Shown: in pieces, positions 32,481 to 41,542 of the stretch
How the letters are laid out: the number at the start of each line of letters is the position of its first letter
Position numbering within the stretch: the stretch's first letter is position 1
Assembly: GCF_021191705.1 (NCBI RefSeq)
Contig: NZ_JAIWPU010000001.1
Coordinates: 1-64,000 of the forward strand
Direction: 5' to 3'
Length of the DNA stretch: 64,000 nucleotides
From: Proluteimonas flavola
GTDB taxonomy: Bacteria > Pseudomonadota > Gammaproteobacteria > Xanthomonadales > Xanthomonadaceae
The notes under the pieces: generated by a model
Told to the model about the DNA's origin: nothing
Seen by the model: the letters and a program-made list of their open reading frames with translations, nothing else
The model's database searches: none
Made by a program: the position numbers and the translations under genes

Positions 32481-33097
32481 CCGCACCGCGCCGCTACCTC
32501 GCGCTCGGCGACAGCTACACGATCGGCGAAGGCATCGCCGCCGAACACCGCTGGCCGGTGCAGCTGGCCGGTGCCCTGCGCAGCGAGGGCATCGCGCTCG
32601 ACGCGCCCGAGATCATCGCGACCACCGGCTGGACGACGGACGAACTCGATGCGGCGATCGATGTCGCGGCGCCCGTCGGTCCCTTCGATCTGGTGAGCCT
32701 GCTGATCGGCGTCAACGACCAGTACCGCGGGCGCGACGTGACGCTGTACGGCCCGGCGTTTTCTGCGTTGCTGGACCGCGCGACCGGTTTCGCCGGTGGC
32801 GATGCAGCGCGCGTCTTCGTGCTGGCGATTCCGGACTGGGGCGTGACCCCGTTCGGTGCGCATTCGGGCCGCGACGTCGCCGCGGTCGCGCGCGAACTCG
32901 ATGCCTACAACGCGGCCGCTGCAGCGATCTGCGCCGCGCGCGACGTCGCCTTCGTCGACATCGCACCGGTCAGCCGCGCGCATGGCGGCGAGGCGGAGAT
33001 GCTTGCCGACGATGGCCTGCATCCGTCGGCTGCACTGCACAGCGAATGGACGCGGCTGGCGCTGCCGGTCGCACGCGGCTTATTGTCGCGGGCATGA
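32477..33097 (+). CDS. SGNH/GDSL-type hydrolase
   Basis: A 206-residue cytoplasmic hydrolase without a signal peptide. SGNH blocks are clear: block I with the nucleophile in LALGDSYTIGEG, block III with GVNDQYRG (Gly and Asn of the oxyanion hole), and block V with the Asp-His pair in DDGLHPS. The ATG overlaps the aminotransferase stop by four bases and its own stop overlaps the methyltransferase start by four bases. Members act on esters of lipids, sugars or peptides. The coupling to an aminotransferase and a methyltransferase suggests a small-molecule pathway that I cannot name. Confidence 0.9.
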   Translation: MTAPRRYLALGDSYTIGEGIAAEHRWPVQLAGALRSEGIALDAPEIIATTGWTTDELDAAIDVAAPVGPFDLVSLLIGVNDQYRGRDVTLYGPAFSALLDRATGFAGGDAARVFVLAIPDWGVTPFGAHSGRDVAAVARELDAYNAAAAAICAARDVAFVDIAPVSRAHGGEAEMLADDGLHPSAALHSEWTRLALPVARGLLSRA

Positions 33098-33810
33098 CCG
33101 CAACCACTTCCGACACCACGCCGCTCTCCACCGCGCCCTATCCGCGCGAGGACGCCCGCAACATCGCGCGCGCATTCCTGCCGAGGCACGCGCTGGGCAA
33201 CCGCTACGACTACTACTACACGCTGACCAAGCTGCGCACCGACCCGCTGTATCCGGGCGTGCTGCAGGCGCTGCGTCCGACGACTGCGCCGGTGCTCGAT
33301 CTGGGCTGCGGCCTCGGCCTGCTCGCGCACGCGCTGCGCGCCGACGGCCAGGCGCTGCCGTTCACCGGCGTCGACATCGACGCGGCCAAGATCCGCCGCG
33401 GCCGCGAGGTCGCCGCGCGCACCGGACTCGCCGACGTGCAGCTCGATGTGCTCGATCTCGGCGTCGGCCTGCCGGCGCACCAGGGCAGCGTCACCATCCT
33501 CGACGTGCTGCAGTACCTGTCGCCCGAGCGCCAGCGCGACCTGCTCGACGATGTGATCGCGATGCTGGTGCCGGGCGCGCGCCTGGTGATCCGCAGCGGC
33601 CTCAGTGATGACACCTCGCGCAGCCGCACCTCGCGCATCACCGACCGCCTCGCCAACTTCGCCGGCTGGATGCAGGAACGCGCGAAGAGCTACCCGACCG
33701 CCGACGGCCTACGCGGCCAGCTCGAAGGCGCGGGCCTGGAGACGACGCTGCGCCCGCTGTATGGCGACACGCCGTTCAACAACTGGCTGATCGTCGGCGT
33801 GCGCGAGTAG
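33094..33810 (+). CDS. Class I SAM-dependent methyltransferase
   Basis: A protein of about 238 residues from the ATG at 33094, which overlaps the SGNH hydrolase stop by four bases; a start at 33046 in the same frame is less likely. Motif I is VLDLGCGLGLLAHAL, motif II is FTGVDIDAAKI, and a post-II segment DVLDLGVGL precedes VTILDVLQYLSPE, in the style of Methyltransf_23/25 proteins. It is cytosolic. An N-terminal aromatic stretch (RYDYYYTLTK) is distinctive. It ends the three-gene operon. The methyl acceptor cannot be read; small lipids or acids are common for the family. Confidence 0.9.
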   Translation: MTATTSDTTPLSTAPYPREDARNIARAFLPRHALGNRYDYYYTLTKLRTDPLYPGVLQALRPTTAPVLDLGCGLGLLAHALRADGQALPFTGVDIDAAKIRRGREVAARTGLADVQLDVLDLGVGLPAHQGSVTILDVLQYLSPERQRDLLDDVIAMLVPGARLVIRSGLSDDTSRSRTSRITDRLANFAGWMQERAKSYPTADGLRGQLEGAGLETTLRPLYGDTPFNNWLIVGVRE

Positions 33811-33824
33811 TCGCCCGAACGGAC

Positions 33825-33911
33825 GATGGGTTTGGCTGCGCGCTCCCACGGAATCCGGAGCTGAGTGGCGGCGCTCCTGCACAGGACGGGGAGCGCGTAG
33901 CGAACCCCATC
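33825..33911. repeat. Inverted pair of REP-like sequences (REPIN-like)
   Basis: GATGGGTTTGGCTGCGCGC at 33825-33847 and its imperfect complement at 33889-33911 (reading GATGGGGTTCGCTACGCGC on the other strand) form a long stem with a 41-base loop. It fills most of the 119-bp gap between the converging methyltransferase and deacetylase genes. It probably serves as a bidirectional terminator as well as being a repetitive element. Confidence 0.6.
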
Positions 33912-33929
33912 GACTGCATGAGCGCACAC

Positions 33930-34694
33930 TCAGCCGGTCCGCGGCAATACCGCCCGCAATCCCTTCGCCTGCATCCGCGCGAGCACGCCTTCGACCATCG
34001 CGACGTTGTGTCCGTGCTTCGCGCCTTCGTGCAGCAGCACGATCGCTCCATCCGCGAGGTCGGCGTCGATCCGCGCGACCACCTCGTCCACGTCCGCCTT
34101 CACCGCATCGAAGCCGCGCGCATTCCAGCCGACGCGCGCCAGTCCCGCCTCGCGCAGCGGTGCGTGCACGAACGGATTGGTGTGACCGACGACCGAGCGG
34201 AACCATACCGGCGCACGCCCGGTGATGCCGGTCAGCGTGCGCTGGCACTCGAGAATCTCGCGCCGCATCCGCGCCGGGCCGAGCGCCCAGAACATCGCCT
34301 GTGGATGGGTCTGGCTGTGGTTGCCGATGCCGTGGCCCCGCGCGGCGATCTCGCGCACGAGGTCCGGCCGCGCGACCGCGCGCTCCCCGACGAGGAAGAA
34401 CGTGGCCTGCGCGTCGTGCGCGTCGAGCAGATCGAGCAGCGCGCGGGTGTCGTCGGACGGGCCATCGTCGATCGTCAACCAGACGCCCTCGCCCGGCAGC
34501 CGGGTCAGCACCGGACCGTACAGCCGCGAGGCCGGTGCCAGCACGCCCCACAGGCACACCGCGTGGCTGGCCAGCAGCAGCGGCAGGCCGACCGCCCAGC
34601 CCAGCCGCCACCAGAGCAGCACGACCAGCAGTTGCGAGGCGATCAGCAGCGGCCACCACAGCTGCGGACGACGGGGCGGGCGGTGCACGGACAT
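33930..34694 (-). CDS. Polysaccharide deacetylase (NodB homology domain)
   Basis: A protein of about 254 residues; the ATG at 34694 is used, with an alternative nine bases upstream. Two hydrophobic segments near the N-terminus (about 10-55) anchor it in the inner membrane. The NodB domain follows with the catalytic base motif LTIDDGPSDD, the metal-binding HSQTHP, the RAPVWFRS groove motif and LLHEGAKHG, where the usual LLHD is LLHE. The reaction is removal of N- or O-acetyl groups from a cell-envelope polysaccharide such as peptidoglycan or chitin-like glycans. It is convergent with the methyltransferase and divergent from the glutaredoxin fusion. Substrate is unknown. Confidence 0.9.
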   Translation of the reverse strand: MSVHRPPRRPQLWWPLLIASQLLVVLLWWRLGWAVGLPLLLASHAVCLWGVLAPASRLYGPVLTRLPGEGVWLTIDDGPSDDTRALLDLLDAHDAQATFFLVGERAVARPDLVREIAARGHGIGNHSQTHPQAMFWALGPARMRREILECQRTLTGITGRAPVWFRSVVGHTNPFVHAPLREAGLARVGWNARGFDAVKADVDEVVARIDADLADGAIVLLHEGAKHGHNVAMVEGVLARMQAKGLRAVLPRTG

Positions 34695-34820
34695 GGCGCG
34701 CATGATGCCATCGGCACCGCAGCGAGACGCGGCGTGCCGGGCCCGCAGGCGCGCCCGACCGGCTTGCATCGCGGGCCGCGCGGTACCATGTGGGTCGTTC
34801 CCGCACACCGGATCCATGCC

Positions 34821-35750
34821 ATGTCCCTCGACCCCGCCCTCCGCACCCGCATCGAGACCCTGTTGCAGGGCAACCGGGCCGTGCTGTTCATGAAGGGCTC
34901 GCCGACGACCCCGCAGTGCGGCTTCTCCGCCAAGGCCGTGTCCGCGCTCGAAGCGGTGGGCATCGACTACGCGACCGTCAACGTGCTCGAGGACGGCGAG
35001 ATCCGCGAAGGCATCAAGGCCTACGGCGACTGGCCGACGATTCCGCAGCTCTACGTCGACGGCGAACTCGTCGGCGGCAGCGACATCATCGAACAGATGG
35101 TCGGCAGCGGCGAGCTGCACGGCCTGTTCGGCGTCGCCCCGCCCGACCGCACCCCGCCGTCGATCTCGATCACCCCGGCCGCGCGCGAGATGATCGCCAA
35201 GGCGGTCGGCGATGCCGGTGGCGACTACGTGCTGCAGGTCGACATCGACGGCAACTTCCGCACCCGCCTGCAGCTCGCCCCGCGCAGCGCCTCGGCGATC
35301 GTCGCCCGGGCCGACGGCATCGACGTGCAGTTCGACCTCGCCGGCGCACGCCGCGCCGACGGCATGACGATCGACTTCGCCGACGACATCCGCGGCCGCG
35401 GCCTGGTCATCGACAATCCGAACGCCCCGAAGCCCGTGCAGGACATCAGCCCGGCCGACGCCGACGACCGCCTCGCCGCCGGCACCCTGACCCTCGTCGA
35501 CGTACGCCCGCCGGACGAGCGCGCCACCGCCAGCGTCGCGCGCCCGTTCGAAGTGCTCGACGGCGACGCGATCACCCGCCTGCAGCAACTGCCCAAGGAC
35601 ACGCCGCTGGCGTTCCTGTGCCACCACGGCGGCCGCAGCCAGCAGGCGGCCGAGCACTTCCGCAACCAGGGCTTCATGCACGTCTACAACGTCGCCGGCG
35701 GTATCGATGCCTGGAGCGACAGCGTGGATGGCGGCGTGCCGAAGTACTGA
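34821..35750 (+). CDS. Monothiol glutaredoxin / IscA-like / rhodanese fusion
   Basis: A 309-residue three-part protein. Residues 1-105 are a Grx4 (GrxD) monothiol glutaredoxin with the CGFS active site at Cys33-Ser36, WPTIPQLYVDG and GGSDII. Residues about 113-203 look like an A-type iron-sulfur carrier (SISITPAAREMI, DGMTIDFADD, RGLVIDNPNAP) but contain none of the three cluster cysteines. Residues about 210-305 are a rhodanese domain (LVDVRPPDE) with the sulfur-accepting Cys267 in FLCHHGGRSQQAA. Grx4 proteins transfer [2Fe-2S] clusters, and rhodaneses handle sulfane sulfur, so it probably works in iron-sulfur trafficking. Xanthomonad Grx4 proteins of about 300 residues are known to me; the degenerate IscA-like middle is my reading. 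Confidence 0.93.
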   Translation: MSLDPALRTRIETLLQGNRAVLFMKGSPTTPQCGFSAKAVSALEAVGIDYATVNVLEDGEIREGIKAYGDWPTIPQLYVDGELVGGSDIIEQMVGSGELHGLFGVAPPDRTPPSISITPAAREMIAKAVGDAGGDYVLQVDIDGNFRTRLQLAPRSASAIVARADGIDVQFDLAGARRADGMTIDFADDIRGRGLVIDNPNAPKPVQDISPADADDRLAAGTLTLVDVRPPDERATASVARPFEVLDGDAITRLQQLPKDTPLAFLCHHGGRSQQAAEHFRNQGFMHVYNVAGGIDAWSDSVDGGVPKY

Positions 35751-35945
35751 GTCCGGCCCCCGATGCGGTCTCCGTCCCGGACGGCCGCGTCGGGATCGCC
35801 CGTGGCGGGCCGCGGATCGGGCGTCCCGCGCCGACCGCCCTGCACCGGCGCGCTCAAGTGACGCGCGGATCGGCCGATAGCGGAGAACCGATTCAGGGAT
35901 GATGACCGCGCACGCGCGGCGCATCGCCTCCACGCCGTGAGTGCC

Positions 35946-37454
35946 ATGCCCAGACCCACCGACGCCGACGTCACCGCCGACACGCCCCCGCGCGGGCGGG
36001 CGCGTGGTGCCGGCAGTGCGATCGGCGCCGAGGCGCTGGTGACGCTGTTCGCAGGCGTCGACGAGCCGCAGCGCCTGCTGGTCGCGTTCGCCGACGGCAT
36101 GGCCGGCCTGCACGACGAACTGGGCGACCTGGGCCGCTACCTGCAGGCCGCCTCCACGTCCGGCGACTGGCTGGCCTATGGCCGCGCGATGCGCCAGCTG
36201 ATCGACAAGTACGTGCGCCACGTCGAGCTGGAAACCCCGCCACCGGGCGGCGCGGACACCGAACGCCTGCGCGACCTGCTGCGCCACACCCTGGGCGCGG
36301 CGCTGGCGGCGCTGCTGCGCAACGATCCGGCGCTGGCGGACGAGGCGCTGTCGCTGGCCACCGGGTTCCGCAACTGGACACCGGGCCAGGATCTCGCCGC
36401 GCTCGCACGACGGCTGACCGACCTGTGTCATCGGGTCGGCGTGCACACCCAGGACACCGAAGAACAGATTTCGCTGCTGATCAGCCTGTTCGACCTGCTG
36501 CTGGAAAACGTGGGCGAGCTGCTGGAAGAAAAGAACTGGCTGTACGGCCAGGTCGCGCAGATCCGCAGCCTGCTGGCCGGGCCGATGGACCGGACGACGG
36601 TCGAAGAGGCGCGCGCCAGCCTGCGCCAGGTGCTGTACCGGCAGACGCTGCTCAAGCAGGGCATCGACGCGTCGCGGAGCGCGATGCGCTCGATGATGGG
36701 CACCTTCGTCGAGCGCCTCGACGGCATGGCCGCGCATACCGGCGAGTTCCAGGACCGCCTGGCCGGGCACGCGAGCCGGATCCGGGAGGCGCGCAGCATC
36801 GCCGAATTCAACGGCGTGCTGGACGCGGTGCTCGACGACACCGGACGCATCCAGGCGCGCGCGATCCGCGCGCGCGACGATCTGGTGGCCGCGCGCCGGG
36901 AACTGGAGGAAAGCGAGCGGCGCATCCACCAGTTGGAACAGAAACTCAGCGACGCCTCGGGCCTGGCGCGCGAGGACGAGCTCACCGCCTGCCTCAACCG
37001 CCGCGGTTTCGACGAGGCCTTCGAACGCGAGTCGGCGCGCGCATGCGCCGACCGCCCGCTGTGCATGGCGCTGGCCGACCTCGACGATTTCCGCCGCCTC
37101 AATGCGGTGTACGGCCATCTGGGCGGCGACGCGGCGCTGCGCCACTTCGCCGACATCGCCCGGCTGACGCTGCGCGACAGCGATGTGGTCGGCCGTTTCG
37201 GCGGCGAGGAATTCGTGATCCTGATGCCGGCGACCACCATGCCGCATGCGCTGGCCGCGCTCGCCCGCCTGCGCACGGTGCTGACGCACCGGCCGGTGGT
37301 GCACGACGAGGCGCGCATCGCGATGACCTTCAGCGCCGGGGTCGCGATGCAGCGTCCGCGCGAGACCTTCGAATCGCTGCTCAAGCGCGCGGACCTGGCG
37401 ATGTACAGCGCCAAGCGCGAGGGCAAGGACCGGAGCATGGCCGCGCCGGGCTGA
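35946..37454 (+). CDS. Diguanylate cyclase with N-terminal helical sensor region
   Basis: A protein of about 502 residues from the ATG at 35946; a GTG nine bases earlier is also possible. There is no membrane segment. Residues about 20-330 are largely helical (for example EEKNWLYGQVAQIRSLL and a coiled coil RRELEESERRIHQLEQK) with no family I recognise. The C-terminal GGDEF domain has the active motif GGEEF at 419-423 and an inhibitory I-site RDSD five residues before it, so it should make c-di-GMP with product feedback. It precedes the PutP-type kinase on the same strand by 70 bases and may be co-transcribed. Confidence 0.93.
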   Translation: MPRPTDADVTADTPPRGRARGAGSAIGAEALVTLFAGVDEPQRLLVAFADGMAGLHDELGDLGRYLQAASTSGDWLAYGRAMRQLIDKYVRHVELETPPPGGADTERLRDLLRHTLGAALAALLRNDPALADEALSLATGFRNWTPGQDLAALARRLTDLCHRVGVHTQDTEEQISLLISLFDLLLENVGELLEEKNWLYGQVAQIRSLLAGPMDRTTVEEARASLRQVLYRQTLLKQGIDASRSAMRSMMGTFVERLDGMAAHTGEFQDRLAGHASRIREARSIAEFNGVLDAVLDDTGRIQARAIRARDDLVAARRELEESERRIHQLEQKLSDASGLAREDELTACLNRRGFDEAFERESARACADRPLCMALADLDDFRRLNAVYGHLGGDAALRHFADIARLTLRDSDVVGRFGGEEFVILMPATTMPHALAALARLRTVLTHRPVVHDEARIAMTFSAGVAMQRPRETFESLLKRADLAMYSAKREGKDRSMAAPG

Positions 37455-37524
37455 GAACCGGCCCCGCCGCAGATCGGGCGCGGAGCGCCACGTACACTGC
37501 GCGGATCGCATCGCGGGAAACGAC

Positions 37525-40500
37525 ATGCTGCCGGGCTGGGTTCTGCTTCTGGTGTCGCTGGGCTATGCCGCGCTGCTGTTCGGCGTGGCCTGGTATGGCG
37601 ACCAGCGTCCGCCCTCCCCAAACCGGCCGTGGCTGCGCACCGCGGTCTACAGCCTCGGGCTCGCGGTCTACTGCTCGTCCTGGACGTTCTACGGCGCGGT
37701 CGGTACGGCGGCGCGACAGGGGTTGGGCTATCTGCCGATCTATCTCGGGCCGCTGCTGTTGCTGCTGTTCGGCTGGCGCATCCTCGAACGGCTGGCGCTG
37801 ATCGCTCAGTCGCAGAACACCGTCTCCATCGCCGACTTCATCGCATCGCGCTATGGACGCTCGCAGCGGCTGGCGGCGATGGTCGCGCTGATCGCGCTGG
37901 TCGCCGCGGTGCCGTACCTGGCGCTGCAGTACAAGGCGGTGGCGATCAGCCTCGGCGTGCTCGGCGGACCGGACGATCCGGTGACGCCGTTCGGCGATCC
38001 GGCGTTCTATGTCGCCGCGCTGATGGCCCTGTTCGCGATCCTGTTCGGCACGCGCCAGGTCGATGCCACCGAGCACCGACCCGGCATGATGCTGGCGGTC
38101 GCGCTGGAATCGCTGGTCAAGCTGGTCGCGCTGGTCGCGGTCGGCGTGTTCGCGATCGCGTGGTTCGACAGCAACGATCTGAAGCTGGTCGAAGCGACGC
38201 AGGCCCTGGTCGAGAACGCGCCGCCCAGCAGTTTCGTCGCGCAGTGCCTGCTCGCGTTCGCGGCGCTGATCTGCCTGCCGCGCCAGTTCCACGTGGCGAT
38301 CGTGGAGTGTGGCGACGTGCGCGACATCCGCCGCGCGCGCTGGCTGTTCGGCGGGTATCTGGTGATCATCTGCCTGATGGTGCTGCCGATCGCCAGCGCC
38401 GGCGTGGCGCTGTTCGGACGCGACGGGCCGGTGGCGCCGGACAGCTTCGTGCTTGCGCTGCCGATGGCGATGAACGCCGATTCGCTGGCGCTGTTCGCGT
38501 ACATCGGCGGCTTCTCGGCGGCGACCGGCATGGTGATCGTGTCCTCGGTCGCGCTGGCGACGATGGTCAGCAACGATCTGGTGATGCCGCTGCTGCTGCG
38601 CCGCGGTTACGCCGAGCGCCATGGCGGCAATGTCGCGCGCACGGTGCTGTGGATCCGCCGCATCGCGATCGTGTGCCTCGGCGCGCTCGCCTACGGCTAT
38701 TACCGCGCCAGCGGCACCGACACCACGCTAGCCGCATTCGGCCTGATGGCGTTCGCCGCCGTCGCGCAGTTCGCGCCCGCGCTGATCGGCGGCCTGTACT
38801 GGCGCGGCGCGAGCCGGCGCGGTGTCGAGATGGGCCTGCTGATCGGCTTCGGCGTGTGGACCTACACCCTGCTGCTGCCGACGCTCACCCAGTCGGGCTG
38901 GCTCGATCCGCAGTGGCTGGCGACCGGACCGTTCGGCATCGACTGGCTGCGCCCGCACGCGCTGTTCGGCCTCGCCGGCTGGGATCCGCTGACCCACGGC
39001 ACGTTCTGGTCGCTGCTGCTCAACGTCGGCGCGCTGCTGCTGGTCTCCGCGCGCTGGCGGCCGACGCTGGACGAGCGCCTGCGCGCGGCGCCGTTCCTCG
39101 ACCCCTATGCCGAGCGCCGCACGTTCGCCTCCGAGGACTGGAACGGCAATGTCGGCATTCCCGATCTGCTGACGCTGACCGGGCGCATCGTCGGCGAGCG
39201 CACCGCGCGCGCGGCGTTCGACGAATACGCACAGGTGCAGGGCAAGCCACTCGCGCTCAACGCCCCGGCCGACCGCACCTGGCTGCAGTTCACCGAACGC
39301 CAGCTCGCGGCGGCGGTCGGCGCATCGTCGGCGCGCCTGCTGATGACCAGCGCGCTGAAGGGCTCGGGCATGGAGGTCGACGAAGTCGTCGCGATGCTCG
39401 ACGAGGCCGGCCAGGAACTGCGCTTCAACCGCGAGGTGCTGTCGTCGACGCTGGAGAACATCGACCACGGGGTCAGCGTGGTCGACCGCACGATGCGGCT
39501 GGTCGCATGGAACCGCAGCTACCAGCGCCTGTTCGGCTATCCCGACAACATGCTCTATGTCGGACGACCCGTGGCCGACCTGATCCGCTACAACGCCGAG
39601 CGCGGCGAACTGGGCCCGCGCGACGCGATCGACATCGACACCGAGATCGACAAGCGCATCGCGTACATGCGCGCCGGTTCGCCGCACGTGTCCGAACGCG
39701 TGCTCGGCAACGGCCAGGTCATCGAACTGCGCGGCCAGCCCCTGCCCGGCGGCGGCTACGCGACCAGCTACAGCGACGTCACCGACTACAAGCGCGTGGA
39801 ACGCGAACTGCGCGACATCAACGAGACGCTGGAGCAACGCGTCGCCGATCGCACGCGCGAGGCGGAAGCCGCGCAGGAGTCGCGTTCGCGCTTCCTCACC
39901 GCGGTCAGCCACGACGTGCTGCAGCCGCTCAACGCCGCGCGCCTGTTCACCTCGGCGCTGCGCGAAACCCAGGACGGCGCCGAGCAGAAGCATCTCGCCG
40001 AACGCATCGACACCTCGCTGCGCGCCGCCGAGGAACTGCTCGACGGCCTGCTCGACGTCTCGCGGCTCGATGCGGGCGCACTGAAGCCCGAGATCACCGA
40101 TCTCGACGTGTCCGAACTGATGCGCCAGCTTGCCGGCCAGTACGCGCCGATGGCCAAGGCGCGCAAGCTCGACATCCGCCTGCATGCGCTGCCCATCGCG
40201 GTGCGCAGCGATCGCCGGCTACTGCGCCGCGTGCTGCAGAACTTCCTCGCCAATGCGCTGCGCTACACGCGTACCGGGCGCATCGTGCTGTCGGCGCGGC
40301 GCCGCGGCGACCAGGTCGCGCTGCAGGTCTGGGATACGGGGCCGGGCATTCCCGAGCACCACATGAGCCAGATCTACGACGAGTTCCACCGCTACGAGCA
40401 GAATTTCGACTGGGACGGCCGCGGCCTGGGCCTGGGCCTGTCGATCTGCCAGCGCATCTCGCGCCTGCTCGGCCATACGCTCGATGCGCGCTCCAGCGTC

Positions 40501-40977
40501 GGCCGCGGCAGCATGTTCTCGATCACCGTGCCGCGCAGCGTCATGGCGACGCTGCCGCCCACCGCCACGCCCGCGCCGCTGCACGACGAATCGCTGCACG
40601 GCCTGCGCGTGCTGTGCGTGGACAACGACGACGACATCCTCGCCGGCATGCGCGCCCTGCTGCGCCGCTGGGGCGTGGAGCCGCTGTGCGCCAAGACCAT
40701 CGACGAGGCGATCGCGTGCATGGACGAATCGCCCGACGTGATGCTGGTCGACTACCACCTGCACGACCGGCTCGACGGCCTCGACACCCTCGATGCGCTG
40801 CGCGGTATTTCGCCCGACGTGCCCGGCGCGCTGCTGACCGCCGACGGCAGCGACACGCTCAAGCAGACCGCGCGCATCCGCGGCTACCGCGTGCTGACCA
40901 AGCCGGTGAAGCCCGCCTCGATGCGCGCCTTCCTCGGCGCCCAGCGCATGGCCGCCAGCAGACGCGCAGGCGCCTGA
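37525..40977 (+). CDS. Sodium/solute symporter-like hybrid histidine kinase (CbrA/NahK type)
   Basis: An 1150-residue membrane sensor kinase. Residues 1 to about 490 are a sodium:solute symporter fold (SSS, PutP-like) with many membrane helices and motifs such as YCSSWTFYGAVGTAA and NTVSIADFIASRYGRS. A linker and PAS domain follow (GVSVVDRTMRLVAWNRSY), then a coiled coil, a NahK-type dimerisation domain with His796 in AVSHDVLQPLNAARLF, HATPase_c (NFLANALRYT, GRGLGLGLS) and a receiver with Asp1076 in MLVDYHLHDRLDG. The design matches CbrA-like kinases that sense transported nutrients. The partner regulator is not adjacent; the LuxR regulator at 28863 could serve. It lies 70 bases behind the diguanylate cyclase. 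Confidence 0.94.
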   Translation: MLPGWVLLLVSLGYAALLFGVAWYGDQRPPSPNRPWLRTAVYSLGLAVYCSSWTFYGAVGTAARQGLGYLPIYLGPLLLLLFGWRILERLALIAQSQNTVSIADFIASRYGRSQRLAAMVALIALVAAVPYLALQYKAVAISLGVLGGPDDPVTPFGDPAFYVAALMALFAILFGTRQVDATEHRPGMMLAVALESLVKLVALVAVGVFAIAWFDSNDLKLVEATQALVENAPPSSFVAQCLLAFAALICLPRQFHVAIVECGDVRDIRRARWLFGGYLVIICLMVLPIASAGVALFGRDGPVAPDSFVLALPMAMNADSLALFAYIGGFSAATGMVIVSSVALATMVSNDLVMPLLLRRGYAERHGGNVARTVLWIRRIAIVCLGALAYGYYRASGTDTTLAAFGLMAFAAVAQFAPALIGGLYWRGASRRGVEMGLLIGFGVWTYTLLLPTLTQSGWLDPQWLATGPFGIDWLRPHALFGLAGWDPLTHGTFWSLLLNVGALLLVSARWRPTLDERLRAAPFLDPYAERRTFASEDWNGNVGIPDLLTLTGRIVGERTARAAFDEYAQVQGKPLALNAPADRTWLQFTERQLAAAVGASSARLLMTSALKGSGMEVDEVVAMLDEAGQELRFNREVLSSTLENIDHGVSVVDRTMRLVAWNRSYQRLFGYPDNMLYVGRPVADLIRYNAERGELGPRDAIDIDTEIDKRIAYMRAGSPHVSERVLGNGQVIELRGQPLPGGGYATSYSDVTDYKRVERELRDINETLEQRVADRTREAEAAQESRSRFLTAVSHDVLQPLNAARLFTSALRETQDGAEQKHLAERIDTSLRAAEELLDGLLDVSRLDAGALKPEITDLDVSELMRQLAGQYAPMAKARKLDIRLHALPIAVRSDRRLLRRVLQNFLANALRYTRTGRIVLSARRRGDQVALQVWDTGPGIPEHHMSQIYDEFHRYEQNFDWDGRGLGLGLSICQRISRLLGHTLDARSSVGRGSMFSITVPRSVMATLPPTATPAPLHDESLHGLRVLCVDNDDDILAGMRALLRRWGVEPLCAKTIDEAIACMDESPDVMLVDYHLHDRLDGLDTLDALRGISPDVPGALLTADGSDTLKQTARIRGYRVLTKPVKPASMRAFLGAQRMAASRRAGA

Positions 40978-41072
40978 CGGGCATGGCCGCGATCGCACCG
41001 TATGGCAGCACGTCACGCGCGTCACATGTGGATGCCTAGGATCGGAAGCTCCTGCCTGCCCGGATGCCCGCC

Positions 41073-41213
41073 ATGAATTCCAACGAGAAAACCCCCAAGC
41101 CGCCCATGACCAAGCGGCGCCGCGTGTTCCTGTTCGGTGCCGTGGTTGCCATCGTGGTGCTGCCGCTCATCATCTACATCGTGGCGTTCGGTATCGGTGG
41201 CGGCGTGGAGTAA
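41073..41213 (+). CDS. Small single-helix membrane protein
   Basis: A 46-codon frame (ATG at 41073, alternative ATG at 41064, stop TAA at 41211-41213). It has a lysine/proline-rich start, a basic TKRRR stop-transfer-like patch, one hydrophobic helix of about 22 residues (VFLFGAVVAIVVLPLIIYIV) and a glycine-rich end FGIGGGVE. The charge pattern implies an N-in topology. It lies between the PutP-type kinase and degV. No ribosome site is obvious. I recognise no family; the well-formed helix and charge pattern support a real gene. Confidence 0.55.
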   Translation: MNSNEKTPKPPMTKRRRVFLFGAVVAIVVLPLIIYIVAFGIGGGVE

Positions 41214-41542
41214 GCGCCGTACAGGCCGACAGCATCGGCGCCGACGTCGCCTCACCCTTGGCGTACCTGCACTGGCACCGTCTGCGGCCACTGCTCGCCA
41301 CGCACGACATCCACCCGGTCGCGGCCCCGCGCACGGCGATCGCGGCCGATGCGGATCCCAGGGTGGCAGCAATGCGGCAGGGTGGCAGCAATGCGGCCAC
41401 GCGACGTGCGTCGGGATCGTGAACAGGTTCCGAGATGCGGGACGCCGCGTCGATCGCGTAGAGTGCGACGGGGCGCACGCGCGCGCCCGACCCGCGACCC
41501 GTCGGCACAGACGGGCGCAGGCCATGCGAAACGGGAGGACTC
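41214..41542 (+). other. Intergenic region with 19-bp tandem repeat before degV
   Basis: A 329-bp gap with no supported gene. It contains a perfect tandem duplication of the 19-mer AGGGTGGCAGCAATGCGGC at 41360-41378 and 41379-41397. A clear ribosome site (GGGAGG) precedes the degV start. I see no convincing promoter or terminator. Confidence 0.6.

Noticed and set aside
33930-37526. A 1198-codon minus-strand frame covering the Grx fusion and diguanylate cyclase
   Set aside because: Only its last 250 codons (the deacetylase) look like protein; the rest is antisense to clear plus-strand genes.
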